Below, one piece after another: positions 1-12,996 of a stretch of 64,000 nucleotides of DNA. The stretch lies in NCBI GenBank assembly GCA_019914995.1, contig CM034131.1, positions 6,480,501-6,544,500 on the forward strand, written 5' to 3'. How positions within the stretch are numbered: position 1 is the first letter of the stretch; each line of letters starts with the position of its first letter. The stretch is from Acanthochlamys bracteata. Lineage: Eukaryota; Streptophyta; Magnoliopsida; Pandanales; Velloziaceae. The position numbers and the translations under genes were made by a program. The notes under the pieces are model-generated. The model had not been told where the DNA came from, did no database searches, and saw only the letters and a program-made list of their open reading frames with translations.

Positions 1-244
1 TAGAAGTATCTGTCTTGCATGTGTCTCTTTCGATGGGTCGCTGGTGAAGGTCCAAGCATTTAGCATACTACTAAAATTTATGCATATATAATGTGTACAT
101 GAGTAGAAGCAGCTTTAGCTAAAACTGATGATATGAACGGAATTCCTTTATATGGATTATAGTTAGTCTTCCAATATGTACACTTCAAAAAGCTCAATAC
201 TTTTGTAACACCAATATTTCAATTGTGTTGTTTTTCACTCGCAG

Positions 245-2219
245 ATGAACTTTCGTCCTATAGAAGTTACTAGTGGTCTCTGGATCATACCCAAATGGAG
301 TAAGCCACCGGTAATTTCATTTAAATAGATTAAGTTTGATTATTCAAACCTCGGAATCTGTTGATATTTTCTTCTAGGAATTATACCCGTGATCACTTAA
401 AGCTCAGTTTGAGTCTGACTTGGTTTACATGTAAGAGAGAATTCTGAAGCTCTATTTTGCTTCCCAGGATTCACAGGCTAAAAATGTAATCCTTGACCCA
501 GGGTTGGCTTTTGGGTCAGGCGAGCATCCCACCACCAAATTATGCTTGATGTTGTTATACAGTTTAATAAAAGGCGGAGAGCACTTCTTTGACTATGGAA
601 TAGGCTCAGGAGTTTTAGGGATTGCGGCTGTGAAGGTAACTGTTGCATATTGAGTAATGCTATTCATTATACCTGAAAACAGTTTTAGTATAAATCAGAA
701 CTGGCGTGGCAAAACATGGTTCAATAAAGAATCATTAATTTTAGAAAATATTAATTTTTTCTAACTATATACCCAACAAGTCATTGACACATCAATCTTG
801 AAGCGAATCAAGGCAATAGTAGTTTTAGTACAAATGATATAAATGCATTCTCTTTAACTGTTCCAATGCATCTATCCTCTTGTTTTTCTTACTTTTTGAG
901 ATAGTTTTAGAATGGAATCAATATCCTCCTTGTACCTAAGTTTGGTGAGCATCACTTTCCTAATAGGATTTTTCTTTGTGAACATACTTTAGCATAAGAA
1001 ATTTTCTGTGCTTTATTGCTGACTGGGAGAAATATAGAACTATGGATATCTTCATTGTTGAATGATGTAGGCATGGTAAACATTCTTTAGTATGAAAAAA
1101 TTTTATGCTTAAAAGTTTCTTGTTTGGTAATAGTAAAATATGGAACTTTGATAATTCTGAAAATTGAAAGTGTACAGAAACTTACGATCTCTATCATTCA
1201 TTAGCTTTAGTTTTATCTATGAATTCCATGATGCTATGGCTAATCTTTGCGGTTTTAGTATACAACTATCAGTTGGAATGAGTTCCAAATCACGTATTAA
1301 GTCCTCTATTGTCTTTGGTTGCTGCAAATTGCTCATTCATGGAAGACACTCATTTTGATGGAAACTAGTGGTTGCATATGTTTTATCTTCATAACTATTT
1401 GCCACAGGCCATTAAGTTTTCTTTTTGTCCACAAAATGTCAAGAAACAAAGGATTTCATATAACTTGAATGTGGTTCTTCTCAGATGGGTGCTGTGTTAT
1501 CTGTAGGAATTGACATAGAGCCTCAGGCAGTGATGTCTGCTCAAACAAACATTGCCTTGAATAATATTGATCCTGATAGGATGTTGGTATACCTTGTGCC
1601 CAGCAAGTGCGACTTGGTCTCCTTGGATAAGAAAACCACCAAGGTTCAAGAATGCCATGTGTTGCATGACGCAGAGATGCAACATCAGAAAGGGAGTTTT
1701 GATATTGTAATTGCCAATATACTTCTGAATCCTTTATTGGAATTGGCAGAGGACATTGTTGGCTACGCGAAGCCAGGGGCAGTTGTTGGTCTCTCTGGCA
1801 TTCTATCTGAGCAGGTACTTCTCTCTAGATCTAGCTAGTTAGAGATGAACATAACTCTTTTTAACTCCTAGGTATTGAGGATCTTTTTAGAAAAACAAAA
1901 AGGGTCATTGGTATTTTCTTATAAAGTATGATTAATACATCAAAGCCTTTTATGAAATTCCGCAATGAAAAATCCAAATCATGAGAAGACAGATTTTTAG
2001 ATGTTTAGCTAAGGAGATTATGAGAATCATTTTTCAGGACATCAATGTACCAATTAAGAGTTAGTTTCTGTATGCAAGAACTACTGAACAATCCGTATGC
2101 TAATTTTTCTATTGCAGGTTCCCGGAATCATGGATTGTTACTCCGAGCACTTGGAAACAATGTCGGTAACCGAAATGGATGGCTGGGCATGTCTTTCAGG
2201 CACCAAGAAAACCGATTGA
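245..2219 (+). CDS. Ribosomal protein L11 methyltransferase (PrmA-like), 3' part of gene
   Basis: Class I SAM-dependent methyltransferase. The PrmA family trimethylates ribosomal protein L11; plant members act in mitochondria or plastids. Four exons are visible: 245-310, 468-635, 1485-1814 and 2118-2219 (stop TGA 2217-2219). All junctions are GT..AG and phase 0. Diagnostic pieces in order are [31 protein letters not shown], the SAM motif [25 protein letters not shown], the NPPY-equivalent [14 protein letters not shown] and GLSGILSEQ, then a C-terminal tail with [11 protein letters not shown]. The first base of exon 245-310 continues an upstream exon that I could not place, so the N-terminal half lies outside the window. 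The methyltransferase core looks intact. It is convergent with the protease gene that follows. Confidence 0.9.
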
Positions 2220-3195
2220 ATGCACGATAAGGGAACTTGCCAGACGACATTCTTGACTGTAATGTTGTTTTGCAAGATAAAATTGATCTTGCTGGTTACA
2301 AGCTTTTTTGCCGTTTAAGTTTAATGTTCTCATGGTTGAGACTTACCCTGCAATCTTCATAAGCAAGAGACTATTAAAATCTTTACTCATTCTCAAATGA
2401 ACACTGATTGAATGACACAGTCATAGATCCTGGAGTAGCTCAGGTTGATAAAGGGTAATAGGCACATTTAAACAGAGGAAAGCTGCATTAGCGAAACATC
2501 TGTAACATAAGTTATAGAAATATGAAATTAGTATGGAGGAATAAAGAAAGGTCGATTGCCAACTGCGATAAATTCAAGCAACTGACATCGCAAGTCAATC
2601 AGAACTACAACGCTCATAGTTTGCATCATACTTTTCAACAACGTTCGGAGAACTTTTCTGTGCAGCTTATAATCACAATTTTCTCCACCTCTGCAAGAGA
2701 ATGACATTCCTTTCATGCACGTTTTTCCAGTTTTAAATGTCTTCCTGAACATATGCACGAGACAATGTGTTGGGCTCTCCAGAGTTTAGACTGCTCCCAA
2801 TTTTGGGCATAAGCCGTTGCCAAGAAAAGTATGATGCTTTCAATTTGGCCAAGCACTAACGTGAATGCCATCTTGAATTGTATCCTCTGATTTCTTCAAT
2901 ACACGAGCATCAAGATGGTGGCCAATAACAAAAGTTACAAGCAGGTTTTGAGATGATTCTGAGAATAAAGATGCGATATGTTCTTTAAGAAACTTTAAGT
3001 TGGCACCTCAAGTTGATTTTGTTCTGAACTTGGCACCTCAAGTTGATCGAGTAAGTGTCAAGAAACACCACAAGTGTAAAATGCTTTTGATAGGAAGCTG
3101 GTGGCTCCTTTCCTGAGATTATAATATCCTCAGAATCACAACATTTTGGATGCTAATTAAACCAACTGCATATCCCAAGTCTGTGGTTGGGCTTA
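2220..3195. other. Intergenic between two convergent genes
   Basis: This holds the 3' flanks of the methyltransferase (+) and protease (-) genes. No coding signal is seen. An 18-bp direct repeat, TTGGCACCTCAAGTTGAT, occurs at 3000-3017 and 3030-3047 (30-bp period). Confidence 0.6.
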
Positions 3196-6100
3196 TCACA
3201 TCTTACTTGGTCGAAATACATCATTTTTCGATTCCTTCTTCAAAATATCCTGCCTTTCAGAAATAAATTTGGAAAATCGAGATCCTCTTCCTTCATTCTT
3301 ATTTTCTGATGAAAACTTTTTGCTAGGTGAAGGTGGGGGAACAAGTGCCCAAATGGATGAAAATATCTTATTTGGCCAGTCCAAGATTTTCAGCACTGCC
3401 ATATCCTGATTTTCTGTTTTAAAACAGAATCAATACTCAACATAGCTCCTCAGGCAAAACCAAGACAAAGTTTATCCCTGACAAGCTTTTACCTGAGAAT
3501 TTAAATATAGGCTCCAGGGCGGCACATGGTATGCTGAAATTCATATGTGGTATGACAGTTCCACCACCATGCTTCGCGTTGCTGAACAACGAGGAAAAGA
3601 AGCATATATGAGTTAACTACGCATTCATACCAAGCCACTTAAAACTTTCAAAGCTGCAAAAATCATAAGACTTGAGGAGAGATTGCACATGAATATCAGA
3701 AAAAAATGCTGCTTTATTAACACTAGCAGTCTCTAAGAATAATATAATAGACAAAGGAAGGAGAGGTCCTTTGAGGAAGGCACCGCCAATTATGGAATTA
3801 AAACTAAAGAATCGGTGAAAAGTAACTGCCGCTTCAGTCACACTACACTATGTTTTACTAAAAGGCTCGCATAACCAAATGACCACAACATGCATAAGAT
3901 CAATTATTTAAGCCTTAGGCCACTATCTGAAACAGCCCTAACCACCGTGAATCCAATGATCCTATAGCAAAAGAGAGGAGGAACAAAAAATCATAGAAAG
4001 GTTTTGGCATTATCCAGGACGAGTTATATAATAAGGGTTTTGCCAAATTCTAGAACTTTAGCCTAAACAATAGAATATCAAAACATGAAGCTTTGATCAA
4101 ATAACACTGTCAAATGTTATGATCAAATTCAAAGGATTAGAAGAACACCTTGTTATTAGTCCAACCATATGACCATCAACATTAACCACAGCACCACCAC
4201 TAGCTCCTGGATGAACAGCAGCTGTTGTTTGAAGCATTACCGGTATGGATTTTCCTAGGGTCTCCAGTGTGCTAGATTTATGAAGAGTTAAAGAATCAGG
4301 AACCCTAATAATCTTTGACAAAAATCCAGATGAAACAGATGGGCCGATATCTGCTCAAAAAAAAAAAGCATAGACAATTGAATAAAAATATGAGAATGTC
4401 ATGCACAAGAGATGAAATTCAGATATCTCAATCAAGGAACAAGGAGAGGGAACTGCAATTTCTTACCAGACCATGGTCCAAGGAGACCGTGCCCTATAAC
4501 ATGAACCTTCGAACCAGTACTTGGGCAAAGGAATTCTGGAGTTATAGGATGTAGGTTTCTGGGAACAGAATCAAGTTGTAATAATGCCACATCCAGAGGA
4601 CCCTTTGAGATAAAGACCACTCTAGCAGTACACCACATTCTGGGCTCCATATGGCTTAAGCAAACAGATATTCTCTTCTGGCTTTTAAAATTCATAGTGA
4701 AAGATGTCTTATTCCCATAGTGCTCTGAACCAAATGAATCACCAAAATGTGACTGCTGTAAGATGTTACCATAACCTCCAATATCACTACCATGCCCTGA
4801 AAGAGGGGGATCTTGTCTGTAAGGATCTGAGGTTTCTTTCTCAGATAGACCAAGCAGAGAAGATTTTCCAAATCGCCATGGCTCAAGTAAGTGTGCATTA
4901 GTAAGAATAAGTCCACCAGTGCTCACTACAATACCAGAAGCCCAAGAACCATCACCTACTGTGATAAGAGCAATTGAACAAACAACCTTCTCAAGTGAAG
5001 ACTGAGAGAGGAAGGGTAAACCAATAACTTTGGGAGAACTTTCTGCAGTTTTCCTGTAGTTATCAGGGGAGTAATTAGATGAAATTGCATTGTTATTCAT
5101 CATGCAGAGAGTTTCATTTTGAGTCGCCTTCAGTAGCGCATCACAGCGTATAGATTCAATAGCGTCCCATTTTATCACAAGCTGTTGAAAGGATCCATGA
5201 AATGTGTCCTATATGCAGGGACAAAAAGTACATAATCATCTATGAACTTAATGATGATTTACTTGCATACCTGAATTTCTGCACCTCCTTCCTTTTGCCT
5301 TAAAGGACTTGTTAAAAGTCCACTAAGACAAGCACGCTGGTCAAACACAGCAGCACCTTCCATTCCTGAAAAATCAAAATACAAGACTTCAATTCACCTT
5401 GTCATAAAGAAAAAAGTTGAGAATCTCAACAAAACCCCAAATTTTGCACCTGGAAGGCAGCGAACATCAGCCATCAACAATGACTCACGATCAGCACTAG
5501 CAGGACACAAATTCGCAACAGCTCCAACAGATACACTAGTTTAATAAATAATAAAACAGACGGGCTTCAAACTTGCCAGACACAGTGGCAGTAACAGTAA
5601 AACAAATATGTGCCAGCCCCATAAATTGCTTAATAAACATAGAAAATCTATATGCCCTATCCACGTAGGATATTGTGAGCTCAAAAAACTTGATAGAGCA
5701 ATGCACACATGCATAGTTCTATAATCCTACATCCAGATCACCTAACGTACAAGCAAAGAAAGAATTACAGACATACACCAACACCAACACAAAAATGGGA
5801 AGCAAATTCGAAAAGCCATTGGAAAGCACTAAGGCAATGCTTTTAATCTCACCAAATTCGTAAATAGCCGAAACACTAAGGACCGGATCTCATATTTGCA
5901 TTTCTCTTAGTTTAATTCAGGTTGTTCTACGAAAAATCATTACCTTCTTTTCATATTAGCTTCAAGTAGATCATAATTGATGACATGTATCAGTTCAGAA
6001 AAAGTAATAACCCAATCATAGGTCGTCACAAGCATTGCATTCAATAACTAAAACATAAAAGGGGCCAAAAAGTCTTTAGATACATACCTGTTCAGAAAAT

Positions 6101-6743
6101 GCAACGGCGACAAGATTCCAAAAGGTGATCCCACCACTAGAAGAATATCTCCTTTCTTCTGAGATTGAGATACACTTAAATGTGGTGGCTCCTGATAGGA
6201 AATAACTCATTTTCATAACTTATTACGGGAAACTCAATTGCAATCAGAGCAATGTCAGAAAAAAATAGTATAAAATGTTGATTTTGTATCATCACAATCA
6301 ACATATATAGAAGTATGTAATATCATCAATAAAATACTGGTATACCTTCATGTCTGCAGCTGGAATTCCAAGAAAAGCAATTCTTGTCGCAGACTTGATC
6401 ATAAGAGGAAGATCACTTAAGTTGTTGAATTCCTGGCTTCCCTGAAGAGTATTGAGGTCACTAATTAACAAATTCAATAAAATAGTTTACAACTTTCTCA
6501 ACAACAACAACAACAAACTAAGCCTTTATCCCACATGAGTGGGGTCGGCTACATGAATCTGTTTTCTCCATTCTGTTCGATCATAAATCAGATTCAGCGA
6601 AAGATCCAATTTCTTTAAATCCTTCGACACCGCCCTAAGCCAAGTTAAATTTGGTCTATCCCTTTTTCTCCTAAGGTGTTCAAACTGAATCGCATCACTC
6701 GTACATGGGCAATAAGTCTCCTAAGGTTTAGAACTTTCTCATA

Positions 6744-6778
<35 letters not shown>

Positions 6779-8613
6779 ATATAGTGTTTCATATTCTTAT
6801 ATGGGCAAAAATAACAAATGAAGATATAGTGCATTATCGCGTAAACAACTAATCAGAATGATTGAAGCCAAAAAACTGACTCTTATTGAAATTAATGCTT
6901 CAGGTTCCATTTGCCCCTTTCCATGTAGTAGTCCTAACATCATGCTTTCCTTATCTAGAACCGCCCCACACCAAAGCATACAAACAGCAAAAAATATTTT
7001 TCAGATGAATTGACTTATTATATAACTGAAGGAACATGCAAGTCCATCAGAAGTAAAATAGCTACCTCTTTTTCAGCATTTATCCCATGAAGATAGTTGT
7101 AATTATGTTGTATCAAAGTCCAGCCTACCTCCCATGAACTGTGCATGAGAGACCCTTTCTGGCCTTTGACCAATGATTGCAGATCAATAAAAGACGCAGA
7201 AACATCAACCTGTTGCAGCTTAGGTCAAAACATGATTGACGATATAATGAAAAATATATGCAGCATGTAAAAGAAATCGATAGAAAGAAAATTCCAGAAG
7301 ACAGCGTAAAGTCAGTGTCCCTTAACATGTCATAGAAGTTTCATGTAAAAATAGCAAACCGAAACTAGTCGAGCACTAATTTATTAGAAGAGATGGTATA
7401 CCCTGCCTCCGCGAATTGCTGAGTTGCTGACACAACTGCCCAAAAATATGTCTAACTAATATCATCCTCAATAATGATACAAGTTTTCAGTAAGAATATT
7501 CTATTCTATCTCTTCGGTAAAATGATCATTAAGACACATCAACACTATTAATAGTTTTCTTTACTCAAAAGAAAAAAAGAAGCCCTACACAGTTTGGTCC
7601 TGACGATAAGCATCATATGTGAAATAACAACTATTTGTAAATGTTATGGAGTCAAACATTGAACGAGAGCAGATTTGAATCCTAGACTTTTGGTTAGTGT
7701 TAGCTCCTAAGGCAAGGAATTTCCAATTAGCTGCAGTTACAAAATACTATAGACAAACATAACCTACCAAAGCCAATAGATGAGCTGGCAGCCACAGGGT
7801 AGTTTGATCTGAACTTTCCTCTTCTGAAATCTGGAGGGGGCAACTAACAACTGAATCACATATGTATAGTATGTCACTCCACTCTACGAAAAGATCAGTA
7901 ATTGCAGTTGCAGAGCATATTATGTAAACAGAAAAAATTGCACATAATCTTGATAACTAGTTAAATACCTCAACAAGAACATTGATCCTAGCATCAGGTA
8001 TCAATCTTGGTTTGAACTCCTTAAATATTAAACAAAAACAGGTTACTTGGCGTTCTTCTATTGGGTATAATCCATAATATCATTTACAGAAGAAATGGAC
8101 AATAGTAAAATCTGGTACCTGGTCAGCTGAGCTGTTTCTCTGCTCGGCGATCAAGAATGGCTCCACAAGTGAAGCAGCTGTGATAACGACTCCACCAGAA
8201 TGATCATGGAGGCTGCAGACGTAATTGACTATAGGCGTTGGATCCTGCAGTGATCCTGGCTGCAGCAAGAGGCCTGATGCAGATAACGTAGTGATCCCAG
8301 ACCTAAAGAAACAATCGTTATATCAAACAAACAATAAAATCATCAAAGAATTCAGCGGTTTGCTTGTTGATAATTACTCACTGGTGGAGATGAAAAGCGT
8401 GGCGTCTCATTTTCATTCCTTTGGGGTCCTGTAATCAATCAAAAACAGAAAGGAGATAGCATCAACAGAATCAATTGCAATAAATATACAACGAAATTTT
8501 CCAAGATATTCTCTGATTGAAATGACCGAAAATTTCAATTGACTTACGGGGCCTTGAATTCGGACCATGGCGGAGAAGTTGCGGGCGAATTTGGCAACGT
8601 CAGAGGGCTCCAT
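3196..8613 (-). CDS. DEG15: Glyoxysomal/peroxisomal processing protease DEG15
   Basis: Trypsin-like serine protease of peroxisomes that removes PTS2 presequences from imported enzymes (known for DEG15). Fourteen exons: 8548-8613, 8382-8428, 8119-8302, 7969-8019, 7768-7830, 7066-7209, 6346-6441, 6088-6191, 5450-5535, 5271-5365, 4467-5181, 4149-4350, 3493-3581, 3196-3413. Phases agree throughout, giving 2160 nt or 719 residues plus stop, close to the family length of about 710. The start [13 protein letters not shown] matches the family. The catalytic triad is visible: His in LILTNAHLL and Asp in [11 protein letters not shown] (both exon 11), and Ser in [12 protein letters not shown] (exon 12). 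The last exon carries [10 protein letters not shown] and [14 protein letters not shown] and ends in SKM, a PTS1-type tripeptide; the Arabidopsis protein ends in SKL. The gene is divergent from the bromodomain gene. Intron 7 holds a dispersed repeat and an AT microsatellite. Confidence 0.95.
6495..6725. repeat. SINE/LINE-tail-like dispersed repeat in a DEG15 intron
   Basis: A (CAA)n start is followed by AAGCCTTTATCCCACATGAG and GGGGTCGGCTACATGAATC. I recognise this kind of sequence from widespread plant short interspersed repeats (Au-like SINE or RTE-LINE tail). It lies inside the DEG15 intron between exons at 6346-6441 and 7066-7209. The family name is from memory. The end is uncertain. Confidence 0.5.
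6745..6775. repeat. (AT)n microsatellite
   Basis: About 15 AT dinucleotides in the same DEG15 intron, just beyond the dispersed repeat. Confidence 0.9.
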
Positions 8614-8983
8614 GATTGATTTCAATCACTGAGTTGTTTTGATAAATTTCTTCCCATTTCCTTTGCTTTGAGTGATAAATTTTAATTGATTTCTTCGGAG
8701 AAGTTTGTTTGAGAGTTAAAAACTTCAAATGGAGGAGACCAACAGGATAAAGCAAATGGTCTAAATCAATTAAATAGTTAATATCATTTTTTAAAATGAT
8801 AAAATAATTAAATTTAACTTTTTTTCCGTGTTTAGAAATTACTTATTATTTCGGTCTTTATTATTGTATTAAAGAAAGAAAATATCCTATTCTCGATATA
8901 CTTTATAACCAAATTAATATATAAAAACCCTAGAACTTGTTCGTCTTCATCTCTCTAAACCATCCAGCTACCTTCGCCAACAA
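8614..8983. promoter_or_regulatory. Compact divergent promoter between DEG15 and the GTE gene
   Basis: Only 370 bp separate the start codons of DEG15 (-, ATG 8611-8613) and the bromodomain gene (+, proposed ATG 8984). The middle is AT-rich. A TATA-like run (TATATAAAAACC) lies near 8918-8930, about 55 bp upstream of the + strand ATG, on the GTE side. A shared bidirectional promoter is inferred from spacing alone. Confidence 0.55.
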
Positions 8984-11692
8984 ATGAAGCTCAAACCCGA
9001 GTAAGTCTTCTCTTTCTCATCGACCTGCGAAGTAATTAATGTTGTTTTGCTTTCAGTTTTGTAAAACTGGATTGTGGAGAATGGATGTTTTGATATTTTT
9101 TTTAAAAAATCAGGATTGTGGAGGTCGTTATTGTGAGAAAATTGTGCAAAATTGTAGATTCATTGACATATATTGAATTTTGTTGTAACAAATTCGCACC
9201 ATGTTTGGATTGCTCTATCTTCGGTTGCAATTGCTTTTTCCGGGTAGGAAGTTATAAGTGCGGAGTGCGAACTTGGGAACTCGGTGCAGAATTGTTTATT
9301 TGAGATTTTTCTCGATTTAATCTTTTCGTCCTGCCTGACCTTACTAGCATGCTTGCAATGAGTGGCCAGCAACAATGAATTGATACGTTGAAGAGTTGAT
9401 TGAGTTTTTGTTAATCGGTAGCCGCACATTGCATGAGCCAGATATTTTACTTTCAACATATTTGTTTGTAGATTATGAGAATTTTCTTTTCATCGACTTG
9501 GGGTCTATCTGGCTATCGTGTCAGCTAAATAATATTTCATCTTGTAAATTAGGCCTTACCTTCATCAATGACAAGGAAGGTCATACATAAAGTTCAAATT
9601 TGTCAGTGTTTGTTGGTTTCTATTTTCCTATACGCTGGTAATTTCTGTTTGCTTCATTGATTAAGCAAATAATTGAAACTTCGCTGGAATCCTTACTGTG
9701 TATGTTATGCATTTCAGGCTTTAGAGGTTGACCTTGCATACGTGACACACAACATTCTGGTTTTTGGCAAAGTTTAAACTATCAGAAGCATTCCTTCTTT
9801 TGGATAGTTTCATTTCTTATAGACTAGCACAGAGAGTACCACAGAAGGGAAGCTGGACCGTTGAAAAGGAAAGCCAGATCATTGATCTCCGTTGCCTCTC
9901 TGAAATCAGTCTTATTGACAAGTAACAACTTTGCGCCATTGATGGGGATGAAAAGGAGAGCATTTGAACTAGAGACCCAAACAAGTTTCAAGTCTTGTGG
10001 TAAAAATAGGGACGTAGTAATAATAGAATGTCCGGAGAGAGGAACGGTTGCAAGAGATGATCATAGAGTTTCCTCTTGTGTAAGACCAGATCAAGAGGGA
10101 AGGTTTCAAAAATTGGATGTTAGCAAGATGCGGCAATGCTCCACTATTTTGAAGAAGCTGATGGCTCATCCTGCTGGATGGGTGTTTAGCCATCCTGTTG
10201 ATCCTGTCAAACTGAAAATTCCAGACTATTTTTCCATAATTTCCAAGCCCATGGACTTGGGCACCATAAAGGATAAGCTTGAAAGAAAGCTCTATTCAAG
10301 TACTGATCAGTTTGCAGCAGATGTGAGGCTGACTTTTTCTAATGCAATGCAGTATAATTCTCCTGGAAATGAGGTTCATATCCTCGCGAAGGAACTGAAT
10401 GCCATGTTTATGTCACAATGGAAGTCCCTGGAGGAAAAATGGGGAAAGGATCATTCAGTTAGTCAAGAAAAACCACCAAACTTGGAAAGAGGGGAGCACA
10501 AACAAACCTCAAGACGGATCATTATAAAAAGATCTGCATCCAGTACTCCGATGTTGTCTAGAAGATCACCGACGGACCCAGCAAAACTTAAGCTAAGCAA
10601 TGATCATGCAAAGATACCAGTAAAAAACATTCCTTCTAAAGTGGTTAGTGTTCTGAGGATACCTACTTGCTTAGATATTTAAATTGAATTTAATACAAAT
10701 GATGTTAATGAGGACATTCTGTGTAAATTGCAAAAGATCCTAAGTTCCATTGATGTTGGAGGAATGAAGGTAAGCAGTAAGGTATCTTTTCTAGATTTAC
10801 TTTTTTCTTTGTGCTTTATGAATTTTAGTTCCTGAGTCTTTAACCATTGCAATATTTTTTGAGCAGCCATCGATTGCAAGAGAAAAATGCCAGAAGGGTT
10901 CTCACACAGGTAATTAAGGAAAAGAAACAAACTTACCCTTTGAGTTTCTCTATTAGATAATTAGAGGCTGCAACTCAAACTTAAAGCGAAACTGGATATT
11001 TTCCCTTCTGTTATGGAGAAGCTGATGTTCATGTGATTGATGTTGTTTTTTAATCATCAGGAAGAAAGAGCCATTCATGTGAGGTTGTGATGGTGAGAGC
11101 TCCCGAAGCAGGGATCTGCAGAGCCACACAGACATCTGGTTCGTGTTGTGTGCTTCTTTATCTTCATCTATCCTCTTTCCTTCTTGTGATGTTGGCATGA
11201 GAAAGTACTAGGTGTTGTACAATGTACCAAGGTGATCTCAGATATTGCAATTTCTGACATCTATTTTTGTGTTGGATTTGTAGGTGAGGGCGTTTTTGGA
11301 GGAAAGATTAAAACTAATCTTAGTCCTAGTTCTCCAAATGCTACCTCTGCAGAAGGTGTCTGTTACTTTTGCTTCGTCTTTCTGTCACACCTAATAAACA
11401 AGGATGTATCTGCTATCACTATTATGCTTTCAGGAATCATCTGCTGTAGTCATGGACTTTCAGTTTTAAATATTTAGTGCTCATTTTTGTCTTCAATGTT
11501 GTTACTGATCTAGGAGATGATCATTGGCCACTTGATGAGCCATTGTCACCAAATAAAGCTCTTCGTGCTGCTATGCTAAAGAGCCGTTTTGCTGACACCA
11601 TTGTGAAGGCACAACAAAAGGCGCTTCTAAATCATGTATAACTGAGCATGTTTCTGCTTCTCTAGTCACCTGAGATTTTCTTTTAAACCTTT

Positions 11693-11728
<36 letters not shown>

Positions 11729-12996
11729 AATGTCATTCAGTGGCTCCAACAACACTGGGATGAAGGTTTCTTTCCCTTTGTGAAATTTGATAACACTTTT
11801 TTCATCTTGTTATTCAGGGTGAGAAGATAGACTCAGCAAAATTGCATTTTGAAAGACAAAAGTTGGAAAGGAAGCAGAAAGAAGGTGAGCTTTCTGATAG
11901 CGTAATTTCACAAATGTTATTACAACATGTGTCTGGATAAATATTTCACGTCATACCTGTCATGGAAGACTTGTTATAAATCCTTCTATCTAGACTAAAT
12001 ATTGTGTAACTTCATTTGCTTGAATTTGCATTTGCTGCTCGACAAATATTACTTACCTGGTCTACGTAGTTTATCTAAATCGTGTTCTGGTGCCTGACAA
12101 AATAGCGTTTACTTGTATGTGCTAAAGTATGAATTCTGCAAATTTTGAATATGATTCCGAGTAACCTTTTTACTTCATTATTCTCTCTTTCACAAGCAAT
12201 GTGCATTGCGTAGGTGTATAATTTATGCACTTCCCTTGAGAAGGTCGAATTAGAAAGAAGTATCCTTTCTGGATTTCAGAATTGTGGATGGTGATGATTA
12301 TAGTGCGCCTTAGTTGCGTCCCTGTCTATTTGTAGCTGCATTGTAATTAGTGTACCAAGTATGCGAGCACGTGGCATGTGTGTGTATATCTGTGAATTGA
12401 ATAGTTGGCTAGATATCTGAAGATCATGCTTCTCAGTATCTTTATTGTCAGTACTTTTGTGATTTTTCTATTGAGCAGAAAAGGCTCGTATTGAAGCCCA
12501 AGTCAAAGCAGTTCAAGAAGCTGCGATTAAAGAAGAAGCTCAACTGAGACTTCAGAGGGAACAAGAAAGAGAAGCGGCCCGTTTAGCTCTGCAGAAGGTA
12601 ATACGCTGGCCTGCGATTGAAAATTTCTCTTGGCGCTCATATTAATTTATACAGGATGTTTTTTTTTTTCATAAGTAAGTATCCTAGATGCTAATCTCGG
12701 CATGTCTTGACCTATAATCATTTCAGATGGAAAAAACTGTTGATATAAATGAAAATGTCAACCTATCTAAGGAGTTGGAGCATCTTGGTTATCTGCATTA
12801 TGGAGGGGACTTGTGCATGCCTGGTGGGGTGGTCGTAAATTTTGTTGATGGGAATGAAGTGCGATCAAACATGCTGAACCCATTGGAGAAGCTGGGTCTT
12901 TTCATGAAAATTGACCTGTTTGATGAGGATGTAGATAGCTGGATTGATTCCACAGGCAAAGGTGATATGGAAGAGGGGGAGATTGGTTCACTATAG
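8984..12996 (+). CDS. GTE-type bromodomain protein (GTE12/GTE8-like), with an in-frame TAA
   Basis: Chromatin reader of acetylated histones. Proposed exons: 8984-9000, 9833-10769, 10867-10909, 11061-11138, 11284-11355, 11514-11635, 11818-11884, 12479-12597, 12727-12996; phases agree. The first exon is tentative: ATG 8984 splices in frame to an open stretch, but translation could instead start at ATG 9942 (MGMKRRAFE). The bromodomain runs from MRQCSTILKKLM to SQWKSLEEKW, with WVFSHPVDPVKL, PMDLGTIKDKL and the acetyl-lysine-binding Asn in QYNSPGNEVH. A short NET-like stretch follows (IEFNTNDVNEDIL). Exon 11514-11635 encodes the family signature KALRAAMLKSRFADTIVKAQ, and later exons form a charged coiled coil ending in EGEIGSL. 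In-frame TAA 10680-10682 sits between the bromodomain and the NET-like part. If real, it truncates the protein to about 288 residues, although the exons beyond stay open. Confidence 0.8.
11695..11724. repeat. (AT)n microsatellite in a GTE intron
   Basis: About 15 AT repeats in the intron between exons 11514-11635 and 11818-11884. Confidence 0.9.

Noticed and set aside
1-60. Upstream exon of the L11 methyltransferase ending before GGTCCAAG
   Set aside because: No reading of these bases matched the family, so the exon was not called.
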